From Lucinisca nassula (lineage: Eukaryota; Mollusca; Bivalvia; Lucinida; Lucinidae), in assembly GCA_963580285.1 (NCBI GenBank), contig OY757010.1:220181234-220245233 (forward strand): a stretch of 64,000 nucleotides of DNA, written 5' to 3'. Below the pieces are notes generated by a model, which searched no databases, had not been told where the DNA came from, and saw only the letters and a list, made by a program, of their open reading frames with translations. The translations under genes and the position numbers were made by a program. Positions 60,901 to 62,174 of this stretch are shown piece by piece. Each line of letters begins with the position of its first letter. Position 1 is the first letter of the stretch.

Positions 60901-62174
60901 TTAATTTGCAAAAGCTGTTGATATTTCTTCAACAAATTCGATCATTACAAAAACACACCTATACAAATACATTGACTATTTTACCGCCGAAAAATCGAAA
61001 CTTTTATGCTGAAAAATTGTGATATTTTTCTTATTTCTACTCAAAATATAGATTTTGGATAGTCATTAGAACCGCCTCCATGAGGCGGCTCTAACGAGTA
61101 CCCACAATCTATATTTTACAGCAGAAATAAGAAAAATAAGGTTTATCCCCGTAAACCTTGTTTTACTATATAAAAGTGGGGTTCAAGGGGGTCGCAATAA
61201 TATAGGCGTGTTTTCGTAATGACATGTATTAGCTAAATTGCCATATTAAATGTTCAAAGTTTTATTAACGATATTTAAACTAACGACGTCGCTAGTTTTG
61301 AAGAACTGACCCCCGGGATCAGCTAAATGCTCTGCCAAGAGTGTGTATATGCGTAGGCTCGTCTAATACTTGGATGTCGCCTTTGTGATAAGTACCGTTT
61401 CTCATGAGCTTGGCCATTTTCCCTTTCTCATTAATATAGGCCTGTCCTCAAAGATTTTATTATATGTAAGACCCATATATTCAGGGTAGGTCATTGCTAG
61501 GAAGGGCACCAGTAAGTTGAAAAATTGTCCACAAATGTTAACAAGTGAAAGAAAATATTCCCTTAAGTAGCACTACAACCTTAACAATTGTCTTACCAAA
61601 TCAAAAAAGGAATTTTCCAGTTTTTGAAAGAATTTGCACCCCACTGCAAATCCCCTTATGTATCGGTCTAGTAAAAAGTGTTGCTATGTACACTGTCCTG
61701 CTCGAAATGACCTGAATAGTGTTGTCTGTACTGTATATTTCAGAACCAAACGATAACCTGCAAAACCGGTTTCCAACTGTTGGTTTTGTTTTGCTCCTGT
61801 ATTTCAGTTATTTCATGCTGTCGAGTCGCCACCGTTGTTTCGTCTCTGTAGTCGTTTAATTTTATGTTTTAGGAGATGCAGCACAGATAAGCTTTAGTGT
61901 GTAAACAGTTTAGATCTGAGTCAGAGACCAACTGATCAGGTTTTACACTGCGTTATTCATTTTACGAATTTGAATGAATGAAACATATCACGTGCTCTGA
62001 TTGGCTGAGAGTCGGAAATGGGTTTGACAAAATGACAAGGGTTAATATAATATATTTTGATACATTCAGGCAATGAAAGCTCAGGCGAAGCTCTTCCTGG
62101 AAGCTGGTGTACCTATCTATGGTGTTGGAATACAGAGTCACATTTCAGCAGATTTCCACATTACTGTAGTCAAG
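9836..62174 (+). CDS. GH10 endo-1,4-beta-xylanase-like gene with N-terminal carbohydrate-binding module (partial, 9 exons)
   Basis: Join of 9836-9984, 17368-17457, 25315-25471, 32746-32791, 42724-42888, 47513-47568, 49379-49516, 60434-60611 and 62070-62174 (1084 nt, about 361 codons) reads in one frame with no stop. The first three exons form the C-terminal part of a CBM4/9/22-like beta-sandwich. The remainder is a GH10 barrel from the first helix to about strand 6. GH10 hydrolases are retaining enzymes that cut beta-1,4-xylan. GH10 landmarks seen: FGSVV, NALKW, VRGH, WDVNNENLHG with the acid/base Glu, LNDYG and GIQSH. The nucleophile segment (usually TELD-like) is not in the window, so catalytic competence cannot be judged. 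The first exon begins mid-module and I found no upstream exon. Introns of 1.5-11 kb are full of mobile elements. The likely role is digestion of plant or algal hemicellulose, by inference from the family. Confidence 0.9.
9985..10680. other. Start of intron 1, no feature recognised
   Basis: The frame at 10015-10197 follows the exon but shows no similarity to the binding module and has no splice logic. Confidence 0.5.
10681..11079. other. Unidentified stretch with overlapping minus-strand frames
   Basis: The minus-strand frame 11048-10839 (69 codons, MVQVVDGSQVKTFKDTLEAP) is open but not recognised. Its abrupt join to Naiad sequence at 11080 suggests it may be part of another, unidentified element. 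Confidence 0.35.
11080..11862 (+). pseudogene. Naiad RT C-terminal fragment, interrupted by an inverted tail copy
   Basis: From about 11080 the frame encodes the FLDGDVPR-SYGVYISQLI-like block, then VCSHVTDFNTRNKLLTAKLL, YHKLRKAFSKFYGRHSDLIS and KIWYNMDIIRQTTCMV. It is cut at 11475 by a 285-bp minus-strand tail insertion flanked by a 13-bp duplication. It resumes at 11761 with VVNPITVGNFAS and ends at the usual stop at about 11862. It is 5-prime truncated. The sequence left of 11080 is unrelated. Confidence 0.85.
11476..11760 (-). mobile_element. Tail-only Naiad insertion with 13-bp target duplication
   Basis: TACATGCATGGTA occurs at 11463-11475 and 11761-11773, directly flanking a 285-bp tail. 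The copy begins inside the GGCTTAAAT segment, so it is a strongly 5-prime-truncated retro-insertion into an older RT copy. Confidence 0.88.
11863..12405 (+). mobile_element. Naiad 3-prime tail following the RT fragment
   Basis: It starts with AGGCTTATTGAGAATTAGAG right after the RT stop and ends at TTTTACTTCTACTTA. Confidence 0.85.
12996..13135 (+). mobile_element. Naiad tail fragment
   Basis: It matches CTTTTGGCTTTCCGCTGTTG to GCCTCCACTTCTATTTA. Confidence 0.75.
13290..13520 (-). mobile_element. Diverged Naiad tail fragment
   Basis: It contains CAAAGACATCAAAGGGAAAG and CCCAAAGGACAGTCAC in the tail order, with many changes. Confidence 0.65.
13690..14540. repeat. Satellite-like tandem array, about 140-165 bp units
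   Basis: CATGAAACTTCACACAAATG-like sequence recurs near 13690, 13830, 13980, 14143, 14307 and 14457. Each is followed by AGCGCAGGAACCATAACTCT and TTTGGAGTTATTGCC. A GTCT-rich tract lies at 14055-14090. Minus-strand frames here are repeat translations. Confidence 0.88.
14560..15655 (-). pseudogene. Naiad RT fragment, minus-strand half of a head-to-head pair
   Basis: On the minus strand it reads DDHICRSATKFVVC near 15640, then degenerate RT motifs, then MNLHLSLVNGFVSCKIYDKR and LDGDVPRAASYGVYSSQLV, ending at RYHKLRKTFSKVYRQ against a satellite array at 14558. It has many stops and frameshifts. Its 5-prime end abuts the plus-strand copy beginning at 15656. Confidence 0.8.
15656..16188 (+). pseudogene. 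Naiad RT C-terminal fragment with intact end, plus-strand half of the pair
   Basis: The frame opens at KRDDFDFEIVNFPFLDGDVP and continues through SQLIRFARVCSHVTDFNTRN, YHKLRKAFSKFYRRHSDLIS, EPEFYGDLVYKFRKIYNRND and CMVVNPITVGNFASLFNCTP to a stop at 16186-16188. No frameshift is seen, so this is one of the youngest-looking copies. Its 3-prime tail follows directly (16189-16757). Confidence 0.87.
16189..16757 (+). mobile_element. Naiad 3-prime tail, well preserved
   Basis: It runs from AGGCTTATTGAAAATTAAAG to TTTTACTTCTACTTTA and follows the RT stop directly. It serves as the reference tail (about 570 bp). Confidence 0.87.
16760..17360. other. Intron sequence without recognised features
   Basis: No repeats or coding frames of note lie immediately upstream of exon b. 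Confidence 0.5.
17368..17457 (+). CDS. GH10 gene exon b: carbohydrate-binding module, middle
   Basis: The acceptor is CTGATTGCAG and the donor is GTAAAC at 17458. The exon is entered and left in phase 1. The split codon joins exon a to read GGTKYLKFGT, followed by MVRPGIWTELGSILEIPE. The W-x-x-L-x-G/S pattern with a following hydrophobic strand is the usual late-module sequence in CBM4/9/22. The 90 nt length keeps the frame to exon c. Confidence 0.88.
17460..18160. other. Intron sequence without recognised features
   Basis: It is AT-rich and no known repeat family was seen before the Tc1-like element. Confidence 0.5.
18164..19654 (+). mobile_element. Tc1-like DNA transposon (degenerate)
   Basis: An inverted terminal match CTGAACCGAAAAAGAA at 18164-18179 and its complement at 19639-19654 bound a transposase pseudogene. 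The right end is followed by TATATA, in line with TA target use by the Tc1/mariner superfamily. The left target TA is not clear, so the outer limits may be off by several bases. Confidence 0.75.
18446..19448 (+). pseudogene. Tc1-like DDE transposase, two frameshifts
   Basis: It starts at MVRLTQDQRNVAVQML (18446). A helix-turn-helix region (SQAVIARNFQVSRSKITRLY) is followed by the GRPRVTTRRQDRYT link and a second HTH region. The catalytic part has FSDESRYLLYRDD (first Asp), a frameshift near 19045, TFQQDNARAHVAR (second Asp), a second frameshift near 19195, then WPPYSPDLSPIEHLWD (Glu) and RRVRAGLNADGGHTRY before the stop at about 19448. A complete Tc1 transposase is about 340 residues, and this would be of that length if unbroken. 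It cannot be active as it stands. Confidence 0.88.
21237..21452 (-). mobile_element. tRNA-derived SINE with (ATT)n tail
   Basis: On the minus strand it starts GGAGCGCTGTGGTGCAGTGG (box A) and GGTTCGAACCCCACG (box B), and ends in TTTATAAATAAGGTCG-like sequence and an ATT repeat. It is inserted in the left-arm transposase. Confidence 0.78.
21838..22075. repeat. Tandem duplication of about 120 bp inside the transposase
   Basis: A block beginning TTTTACAAGCAACATGGCAA occurs at about 21839 and again at about 21958 with few differences. It duplicates the conserved LTGITKDQFNDV to TALAMLLVKL segment on the minus strand. Confidence 0.8.
22146..23164 (+). pseudogene. DDE_Tnp_4 (Harbinger-like) transposase, right arm, N-terminally truncated
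   Basis: It begins inside the protein (HTTEFARVLFANSQKDVAIA), lacks the VYIEKSG block by deletion, and continues KPMMLVANGGYILTVLGPYL, DGKNSDAKITEHML and GVVFIVDRGFRDVTDL. A SINE-B interrupts it at 22496-22805 with a TTAATGATT duplication. Coding resumes with NDCGINTEMPHFLKKKEKQH, then frameshifted KVRWVVESAYGRIKQWKAL-like sequence. DGYIL has become GGYIL in this arm. Confidence 0.8.
22496..22805 (-). mobile_element. SINE-B copy with 9-bp target duplication
   Basis: TTAATGATT occurs at 22487-22495 and 22806-22814. The copy splits the transposase between VTDL and NDCGIN. Confidence 0.85.
23164..23631 (+). pseudogene. C-terminal SWIM zinc-finger part of the transposon protein
   Basis: This 155-codon open frame encodes an acidic N-terminus (MPDFSELNEAELRDLT), KSLLRSRHTSSKTYNLWTEY and GLSPIVGWFCTCKSGARVVG followed by CCARIASVLWYL. 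CxCx(n)CxH is the SWIM pattern. Here the usual His of CCAHIA is Arg, which should weaken zinc binding. It normally forms the C-terminal end of the transposase, so the ATG at 23164 is probably internal. The end (NTNSDSSEESDTK) is acidic. Confidence 0.75.
24730..24830. repeat. 101-bp near-perfect palindrome
   Basis: Arms of about 46 bp (GTGCTCATGTATTATTGAAT outward, GAGGAAAAGGGA inward) are separated by about 9 bases. It is probably a foldback element. Confidence 0.85.
24920..24987. mobile_element. Compact GC-rich hairpin MITE
   Basis: The ends are GGCAAACAGTG and CACTGTTTGC, and the centre is CAGACGCCGCAGAATGCGGCGTCTG. It matches a hairpin family I recall as common in clam genomes. Confidence 0.75.
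25315..25471 (+). CDS. GH10 gene exon c: end of binding module and start of GH10 domain
   Basis: The acceptor is TTTTCTTAAG and the donor is GTAGGT at 25472. The exon is entered in phase 1 and left in phase 2. It encodes the last module strands (YTQFLLYITCSGETAEYLAD then DITLDEF), a short acidic linker and the first GH10 helix (AEARIEQLRKADISI). The phrase RIEQLRKADI is characteristic of the link between binding module and catalytic domain in animal and plant GH10 proteins. Confidence 0.9.
25607..26120 (-). mobile_element. Naiad tail copy, nearly full length
   Basis: It runs from AGTGAAGGAATCGATACAAT to GACTCTGATGGGCCCAACC. It lies 136 bp downstream of exon c. Confidence 0.8.
26123..26370. 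mobile_element. Hairpin MITE, family D variant
   Basis: It has the central GAACCGCCCCATTGAGGCGGTTC, flanking GTGGGTAAC and GAGTACCCACAATCTATGTA, and altered ends (CACCCCTTAAACCCCACTTT). Confidence 0.7.
26430..26650 (+). mobile_element. tRNA-derived SINE (third family)
   Basis: The tRNA-like head is GCCTCCGTGACCTAGTGGAT with GGTTCAAGCCTCGCTC. The body has CCGGGTACCCCGGTGTTAGC and the end is GGGTCGTAAAACCAACC. It matches 62521-62695 in reverse. Confidence 0.78.
27163..27465 (+). mobile_element. SINE-B copy
   Basis: It runs from CCCCGCCCATCGTGGCTTGG to GTTAAAACTCAATCCAAACA with a CAAATAAA tail. Confidence 0.78.
27540..27790 (+). mobile_element. SINE-B copy, 3-prime truncated
   Basis: It starts CCCCGCCCATCGGGGCTTGA and ends at about ACCTTTACAGGGCTGG without a tail. 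It sits in the same orientation 75 bp after the previous copy. Confidence 0.75.
27908..28150 (-). mobile_element. Naiad tail fragment
   Basis: It runs from AATAGAAGTGAAGGCAATGA to GAACGGTCAGTGAAACGAAT. Confidence 0.78.
28155..28500. repeat. Dispersed repeat shared with 32145-32440
   Basis: Shared blocks include AAATGAAAATCAATTAATAT, GATGGCCGCCATGCC, GAATCCTGGATGACCTTGAC and GTATGGAAAAAGTG. It is unclassified and lies on both sides of the longest Naiad copy. Confidence 0.65.
28672..28924 (-). mobile_element. Naiad tail joined directly to truncated RT
   Basis: It ends in AGAAGTAAAACAAAGATCAG on the plus strand. It joins RT codons at 28925, indicating an internal deletion of RT C-terminus and 5-prime tail. 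Confidence 0.8.
28925..30150 (-). pseudogene. Naiad reverse transcriptase, C-terminally truncated
   Basis: In order on the minus strand are FLKKFVLAPADKAANNVVVV followed by TGA (29807-29805), EERAIVDEHVC, LYWLPKLHK, LSTYDFSTLYT (RT motif A), LACDVRNAFF, GIPIGTNCAPLVADLFLYC (motif B) and SRYLDDLLNID (motif C, catalytic YLDD). The frame is broken by small indels, for example near 29245 and 29600. RT coding stops at YPPELRSNKA, where the 3-prime tail begins at 28924, so the thumb and C-terminus are deleted. The enzyme would copy element RNA at a nicked target. Confidence 0.85.
30168..30740 (-). pseudogene. Naiad linker region with CxC motif
   Basis: The best open part, 30407-30168, encodes MDFKDLPSIFRESSVLPSIP, then ETPIICYKYNKPVRSIIFNF and DTNTPDSCDCKKL. 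CDC (30213-30221) is the CxC motif known from the short domain joining GIY-YIG and RT in permuted Penelope elements. A one-base shift just after CDCKK restores SVYCYPAAGHVISGNLKIV. A TGA at 30650-30648 and a TAA near 30500 interrupt the upstream part. The linker has no known catalytic function. Confidence 0.75.
30815..31180 (-). pseudogene. GIY-YIG endonuclease domain of the Naiad element, with two in-frame TGA codons
   Basis: From 31078 downward the frame encodes MQYVGQTNRMLKTRLNEHYR, a later HFRRTGHS and RHEAELKWIKSLQTPFPLG. YVGQT with the downstream R-x-x-EH pattern is the GIY-YIG core. Upstream in the same frame is SDLT-TGA-RSTDLIYLIT-TGA-RAANC, with TGA at 31132-31130 and 31099-31097. 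In Penelope-type nucleases, cysteines of a CCHH zinc site sit just before the YVG strand, so both TGA codons fall where cysteine is expected. They may encode selenocysteine or may be decay. A TAA lies further upstream at 31306-31304. Translation continues, shifted by one base, into a conserved segment with SRMPDFDIFSLLE. Confidence 0.82.
31690..31902. other. Short spacer with a family-C piece
   Basis: GTACGGGGAGACCTTTTACA and GCCGCTACACGGC at 31840-31880 match the 264-bp repeat in reverse. The remainder was not recognised. Confidence 0.5.
31903..32150 (-). mobile_element. Second Naiad tail, upstream of the long copy
   Basis: It covers the same tail segment as 28672-28924 in the same orientation, so the coding region 31690-28925 is flanked by two like-oriented tails. 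Confidence 0.8.
32145..32440. repeat. Dispersed repeat, partner of 28155-28500
   Basis: It has GAAAATTAATTATATGAGTT, CAATATGGCCGCAATACC and CCTGGATGACCTTGACGTAT in the same order. It begins with a short duplication of AATAAGAAAATGAAA. Confidence 0.65.
32533..32668 (+). mobile_element. Naiad tail fragment
   Basis: It includes GGAATGTAACTGTCGTTTTG and CGATTCCTGATCATTGCC, ending 78 bp before exon d. Confidence 0.65.
32746..32791 (+). CDS. GH10 gene exon d: 46-nt micro-exon, first barrel strand
   Basis: The acceptor is TATTCTGTTTCAG. The proposed donor is GTTGGT at 32792, which is weak. The exon is entered in phase 2 and left in phase 0. It encodes VSESLLAGANNLTLE, the short segment expected between the first helix and the FGSVV strand. 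The fit to both neighbours supports it despite its size. A later GTGTCT donor would give a different phase and no sensible join to exon e. Confidence 0.75.
32830..33330. other. Intron sequence without recognised features
   Basis: No repeat family or coding frame was seen. Confidence 0.45.
33330..33489 (+). repeat. Partial 264-bp family C unit
   Basis: GGCAGCCGTAAATAGTCTCC to GCAAGTGTTGCACATTTCAG matches the array at 36727-37450. Confidence 0.7.
33490..33900 (+). mobile_element. Naiad tail copy
   Basis: It runs from AGATGTTGCACTGATGAGTT to TGATCATTGCCTTCTCTTCT. Confidence 0.8.
34467..34772 (-). mobile_element. SINE-B copy
   Basis: It has GTTCCCGCCAACACTATTTA at the tail end and GCCCCGATGGGCGGGG at the head. 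Confidence 0.75.
34893..35176 (+). mobile_element. SINE-B copy
   Basis: It runs from CCCCGCCCATTGAGGCTTGA to GGGGGACGTTAAATC and an A tail. Confidence 0.78.
35183..35345 (-). mobile_element. SINE-B fragment
   Basis: It has ACCGTCCCCGTTAACACTAT to GCGGTCAGTTTTAGCTCTGC, with internal deletions. With the previous copy it forms a tail-to-tail pair. Confidence 0.7.
35755..36057 (-). mobile_element. SINE-B copy
   Basis: It runs from TTTCTTTGATTAGAGGTTTA to GCCCCGATGGGCGGGGC. Confidence 0.78.
36325..36720 (+). mobile_element. Foldback element family F, diverged copy
   Basis: It has CTTATATGGTGTGAGGGGTA with the inverted TCCACCCTTCACACCCATAT, then CTTCGGTTAGCGACGTCC and CCAGTGCATTACTCAAACAC as in 49690-50115. 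Confidence 0.7.
36727..37450 (+). repeat. 264-bp tandem array, about 2.7 units (family C)
   Basis: Units start at 36727, 36991 and 37255 (TTTGGGATCATTGAG-like). Each carries GAAAATAGAGTTCT, GTTGCACATTTCAGTACTG, ACCGAGTCTGC and GTGTGGCGGCCGTA. The spacing is exactly 264 between the first three starts. Confidence 0.85.
37450..38290. other. Intron sequence, nothing recognised
   Basis: The 94-codon minus frame at 37903-37619 has no recognisable domain and is not supported as a gene. Confidence 0.45.
38292..38368 (+). mobile_element. Naiad tail end fragment
   Basis: It has AGTGTCTCTGGTGGTAGCTG to GCCTGCACTTCTATTTTA. A 50-bp reverse piece lies at 38645-38700. Confidence 0.65.
38765..39298 (+). 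mobile_element. Naiad tail, nearly full length
   Basis: It runs from CTATGGCCGGGACCATCGGA to ATTGCCTCAACTTCTATTTT. Confidence 0.82.
39328..39442 (-). pseudogene. Short Naiad RT remnant
   Basis: The minus strand matches the CSHVTDxNxxNKLLTAxLLN and YRYHKLRKAF-like region seen at 14560-14700, with heavy decay. Only about 115 bp are recognisable. Confidence 0.5.
39488..39560 (+). mobile_element. Naiad tail end fragment
   Basis: It has CGTTTCTTTCCCTTGGGTTG to GCCTTCACTTCTCTATT. Confidence 0.65.
39703..39793. repeat. 91-bp near-perfect palindrome
   Basis: ATGTACTGTAGAAAATTTCA and its complement form arms of about 44 bp with only a 3-base asymmetry at the centre (GTTGTTATAACAAC). Confidence 0.9.
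40298..40366 (-). mobile_element. Naiad tail end fragment
   Basis: It has AATAGAAGTTAAGGCAATGA to CATCGGAGACACCAAAG. A 40-bp piece also lies at 40050-40090. Confidence 0.65.
40409..40550. repeat. 142-bp inverted repeat (foldback element)
   Basis: Arms from GATTTTTTCAGTGTAAGATC inward to CACGAGTGGC are mirrored around GTA. The flanking TTTCTTACATGCT at about 40561 is mirrored by AGCATGTAAGAAA at about 41065, so a larger, about 650-bp, non-autonomous element is possible. Confidence 0.8.
41201..41253. repeat. (AAT)n microsatellite
   Basis: Imperfect AAT/ATA trinucleotide repeats. The minus-strand frame through it reads as poly-Tyr and is not a gene. Confidence 0.95.
41318..41590 (+). pseudogene. 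LINE reverse transcriptase C-terminal remnant
   Basis: It reads RLILLYKGLKGAASIPTDDL, then AFQTLSARTDIK in one frame, shifting to VSFFLRTIRYWNALPDSIIS. SFF-RT-R-WN-LP near a protein end is typical of the final segment of non-LTR retrotransposon proteins in molluscs. A frameshift lies near 41455. Confidence 0.65.
41935..42335 (+). mobile_element. Diverged Naiad tail
   Basis: It has TTTCATCTCTGTATTCGTTT, CGAGGATTGTGCCCACGTAA, GGCCATTTTGTGGAAAAAAC and an altered end (GTGTCGATTCATGTTC). It precedes the divergent RT remnant. Confidence 0.7.
42475..42572 (+). pseudogene. Divergent Naiad-like RT remnant
   Basis: The frame reads FRKAACKINDKRDNFDFSIV and NFPFL, matching the KIYDKRDDFDFEIVNFPFL block of the other copies but clearly divergent. 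It follows a divergent tail copy (41935-42335), suggesting an older subfamily. Confidence 0.6.
42724..42888 (+). CDS. GH10 gene exon e: core with FGSVV and NALKW, GC donor
   Basis: The acceptor is TATTCGACAG and the exon is in phase 0 at both ends (55 codons). It encodes INQKKHKFAFGSVVGAEEIV, then WFYEHFEWGLTGNALKW. Lys, Asn and Trp of these motifs line the GH10 substrate subsites in known structures. The exon must end after GAA AAA CAG CAG to stay in frame with exon f, which makes the donor GCAAGG at 42889, a GC-AG intron. The GT five bases downstream (42894) would give an immediate in-frame TGA in exon f. Confidence 0.88.
42894..43520. other. Intron sequence after the GC donor, nothing recognised
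   Basis: No repeat family was seen before the MITE remnant at about 43556. Confidence 0.45.
43556..43775. mobile_element. Rearranged hairpin MITE family D remnant
   Basis: It has GAAAATTTGTGATATTTTTA, GACAGAACCGCCATATTGGA and AACGTGGTATTTAGAGGGGT, partly lacking one arm. Confidence 0.55.
43935..44175 (-). mobile_element. Diverged Naiad tail fragment
   Basis: It has GACTGAAGGCAATGATCAGA, AACCAAGACATCGAGAAAGT and ACAACAGAAGAATCGCATTT in tail order. Confidence 0.6.
44490..44650. mobile_element. Hairpin MITE family D half
   Basis: It has ATTGCTTCATTGAGACGGTA with GTGTATCCACAGCCTATGTC. The other half is missing. Confidence 0.5.
44826..45034 (+). pseudogene. Mariner (mos1-type) transposase N-terminal fragment
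   Basis: The frame encodes KVEYRAVIRYLYLKGKTRHE, then IHSKLADL, a degenerate stretch, and ERPTDATVEESCNLV. EYRAVIRYLYLKGKT is the first helix-turn-helix of mariner transposases (HTH_48 type), and RPTDAT matches the linker before the second HTH. The catalytic domain is absent. A 668-bp-type repeat begins at about 45047. Confidence 0.75.
45047..45690 (-). repeat. Family E (668-bp) unit flanked by a 95-bp direct repeat
   Basis: The block from CCGTTTCGGTTTCATAACTT to TAGTTACGCCTTAATT occurs at 45047-45140 and again at 45595-45690. Between them lies the reverse complement of the unit at 8575-9770, including the coding remnant SETETDD / HRANISKH. It interrupts the mariner remnant. Confidence 0.8.
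45700..46775. other. Intron sequence, nothing recognised
   Basis: Short frames at 46271-46667 on both strands overlap each other and have no recognisable domains. Confidence 0.45.
46777..47080 (-). mobile_element. SINE-B copy
   Basis: It runs from GTTTGTTGATTTGAGGTTTA to GCCCCGATTGGCGGGGACC. It ends 433 bp before exon f. Confidence 0.8.
47513..47568 (+). CDS. GH10 gene exon f: helix before the RGH strand
   Basis: The acceptor is CTATGTTTCAG and the donor is GTAGGT at 47569. The exon is entered in phase 0 and left in phase 2. It encodes GVIDYDTPTRAINAMKSRG, matching the GH10 helix that precedes the strand carrying RGH. The split glycine codon joins exon g to give SRGIKVRGH. Confidence 0.88.
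47580..48105. other. Intron sequence, nothing recognised
   Basis: No repeat or coding sequence was seen. Confidence 0.45.
48112..48640 (-). mobile_element. Naiad tail copy, nearly full length
   Basis: It runs from AATAGAAGTGAAGACAATGA to CCCGATGGGCCCAACCAGAG. Confidence 0.82.
48857..48930. repeat. (GATA)n microsatellite
   Basis: Pure GATA tetranucleotide repeat, about 18 units. Confidence 0.97.
49085..49290 (-). mobile_element. Diverged Naiad tail fragment
   Basis: It has AGACAATGATCAGGAATCGA, AAAATGGCCAAATGGCTATC and ACCATAACAGAAAGTCCGC, ending 88 bp before exon g. Confidence 0.65.
49379..49516 (+). CDS. GH10 gene exon g: RGH strand and P-x-W loop
   Basis: The acceptor is TATATTCTCAAG and the donor is a consensus GTAAGT at 49517. 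The exon is entered and left in phase 2. It encodes IKVRGHCVFWGVDKHVPDWV. His of RGH (codon 49395-49397) and Trp of VFW are conserved substrate-site residues in GH10. The exon ends in VDGVITNTSGL, leading directly into the acid/base strand of exon h. Confidence 0.92.
49690..50115 (+). mobile_element. Foldback element family F
   Basis: Inverted arms are GGGGTGGATTGAAAAATCCG / CGGATTTTTCTATTCACCCC, with an inner GGCATCACGAGGCTTGCCGA hairpin. A constant body (TCACTTCGGTTACCGACGTC to GATTTCCTTGTCTGG) follows. It is repeated at 50425-50840. Confidence 0.8.
50425..50840 (+). mobile_element. Foldback element family F, second copy
   Basis: It is very similar to 49690-50115 over the whole length, in the same orientation. 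Confidence 0.82.
50845..51640. other. Intron sequence, nothing recognised
   Basis: It is T-rich. Frames at 50893-51211 are hydrophobic low-complexity translations without homology signals. Confidence 0.45.
51644..52160 (+). repeat. Two direct copies of an ATCCCCACGCTTT repeat
   Basis: Copies at about 51644-51846 and 51951-52145 share ATTATCCCCACGCTTT, GTCCGTCCGTCCG, GCCGGAATGCAACCAT and GGGGTCAAAAGGTCACGTCT, spaced about 305 bp apart. Confidence 0.8.
52483..53055 (+). mobile_element. Naiad tail (diverged) split by SINE-B
   Basis: Tail sequence CCGTTCCAAGGCGGTTCTTC is followed by diverged tail, the SINE, then GGGGGAAAGTATTTCCGCAA to GCCTTCACTTCTATTTTGG. Confidence 0.72.
52591..52904 (-). mobile_element. 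SINE-B copy with 11-bp target duplication
   Basis: TTGACAACTAT flanks it at 52580-52590 and 52905-52915. A poly-C expansion lies inside at about 52719-52732. Confidence 0.85.
53200..55760. repeat. Satellite array, about 18 monomers of about 138 bp with higher-order structure
   Basis: Each monomer has AGAGGCCACAGTTTTGGTCC-like, TCATCTTGACAATATCTCGG-like, AAGTTCGAATATGGGTCATG-like and AGGTCAAATCATAGAAAAAC-like blocks. Variant order B-A-B-C-D-E at about 53688-54511 recurs at about 54512-55345, a shift of about 828 bp. Open frames at 53258-54487 arise from the repeat. Confidence 0.9.
56673..57674 (-). pseudogene. Naiad RT, C-terminal two-thirds (334-codon open frame)
   Basis: This is the longest open frame in the window. 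From KLFRQIVGIPMGTNCAPL onward it is genuine RT: motif B, motif C (YLDD), FLDLHLSIVDGFVSCKIYDK, a DFDFEIVNFPFLDGDVPR block and the thumb-like HKLRKAFSKFYRRHSDLIS-type region (here YQKLRKAF). The first 40 or so codons are in the wrong frame because of a deletion at about 57535 and are not RT. The stop follows a short conserved end (FNCTPMGQTSDSMTVPT). The N-terminal RT part, including motif A, is at 58116-57650 in another frame. Confidence 0.85.
57650..58116 (-). pseudogene. Naiad RT, N-terminal part with motif A
   Basis: The frame encodes LPTLYWLPKLHKKPYKARFI, then SISCTTTELSKLL, SGRNLFWSIKNSNEVLNKL and STYDFSTLYTILPHNLIKEK. The motif A aspartate lies in DFST. It ends in EDSLYLAM and a stop created by a one-base insertion. 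In the next frame the sequence continues as CNVRNASFTSKEHKNYTLWS. Codons upstream of 58116 belong to the tandem repeat, not to the element. Confidence 0.82.
58760..59160. other. Intron sequence, nothing recognised
   Basis: No repeat family was identified. Confidence 0.45.
59162..59328 (-). mobile_element. tRNA-derived SINE with (GAGT)n tail
   Basis: On the minus strand: GCCTCCGTGGTGCAGTGGTT (box A), GGATCGATCCCGGGC (box B), GTCCCGTCTCCGTATGACC body and a CTCACTCACTCACTC tail. An imperfect CCTCATT duplication flanks it. Confidence 0.82.
59378..59830 (-). mobile_element. Naiad tail copy
   Basis: It runs from AGTAGAAGTGAAGGCAATGA to GAGGACCCGACAGCAAGAAA. Confidence 0.82.
59985..60245. mobile_element. 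Hairpin MITE, family D variant
   Basis: It has the central GAACCGCCTCGATGAGGCGGTTC and CCCCCTAAACCCCCTTTATA, as in 26123-26370, and ends near GGATGTGTTATCGTAAT. Confidence 0.78.
60434..60611 (+). CDS. GH10 gene exon h: catalytic acid/base Glu and LNDYG strand
   Basis: The acceptor is GTATGTTGTAG and the donor is GTATGC at 60612. The exon is entered in phase 2 and left in phase 0. It encodes LEHWDVNNENLHGDFFERQT. The Glu of NNE (codon 60459-60461) is the acid/base residue in GH10. It continues with a helix and KLYLNDYGIISD, the following conserved strand. The WDVNNE form, rather than WDVVNE, is usual in eukaryotic members. Confidence 0.93.
60615..60935. other. Intron sequence after exon h, nothing recognised
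   Basis: No repeat or coding sequence was seen. Confidence 0.45.
60940..61222. mobile_element. Hairpin MITE family D, intact copy
   Basis: The ends ATTACAAAAACACACCTATA and TATAGGCGTGTTTTCGTAAT face each other. The central hairpin is GAACCGCCTCCATGAGGCGG. At 283 bp it is the best reference copy. Confidence 0.83.
61223..61760. other. Intron sequence, nothing recognised
   Basis: No repeat or coding sequence was seen. Confidence 0.45.
61765..61900 (+). mobile_element. Naiad tail fragment
   Basis: It has TTTCCAACTGTTGGTTTTGT to GGAGATGCAGCACAGATAAG, the 5-prime part of the tail. Confidence 0.65.
62070..62174 (+). CDS. GH10 gene exon i: GIQSH strand (last exon in the window)
   Basis: The acceptor is TGATACATTCAG and the donor is GTAATA at 62175. 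The exon is in phase 0 at both ends (35 codons). It encodes AMKAQAKLFLEAGVPIYGVG, then IQSHIS. GIQSH carries the conserved Gln and His beside the catalytic pair. The next expected exon, with the nucleophile Glu, was not found between 62175 and 64000. Confidence 0.9.
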
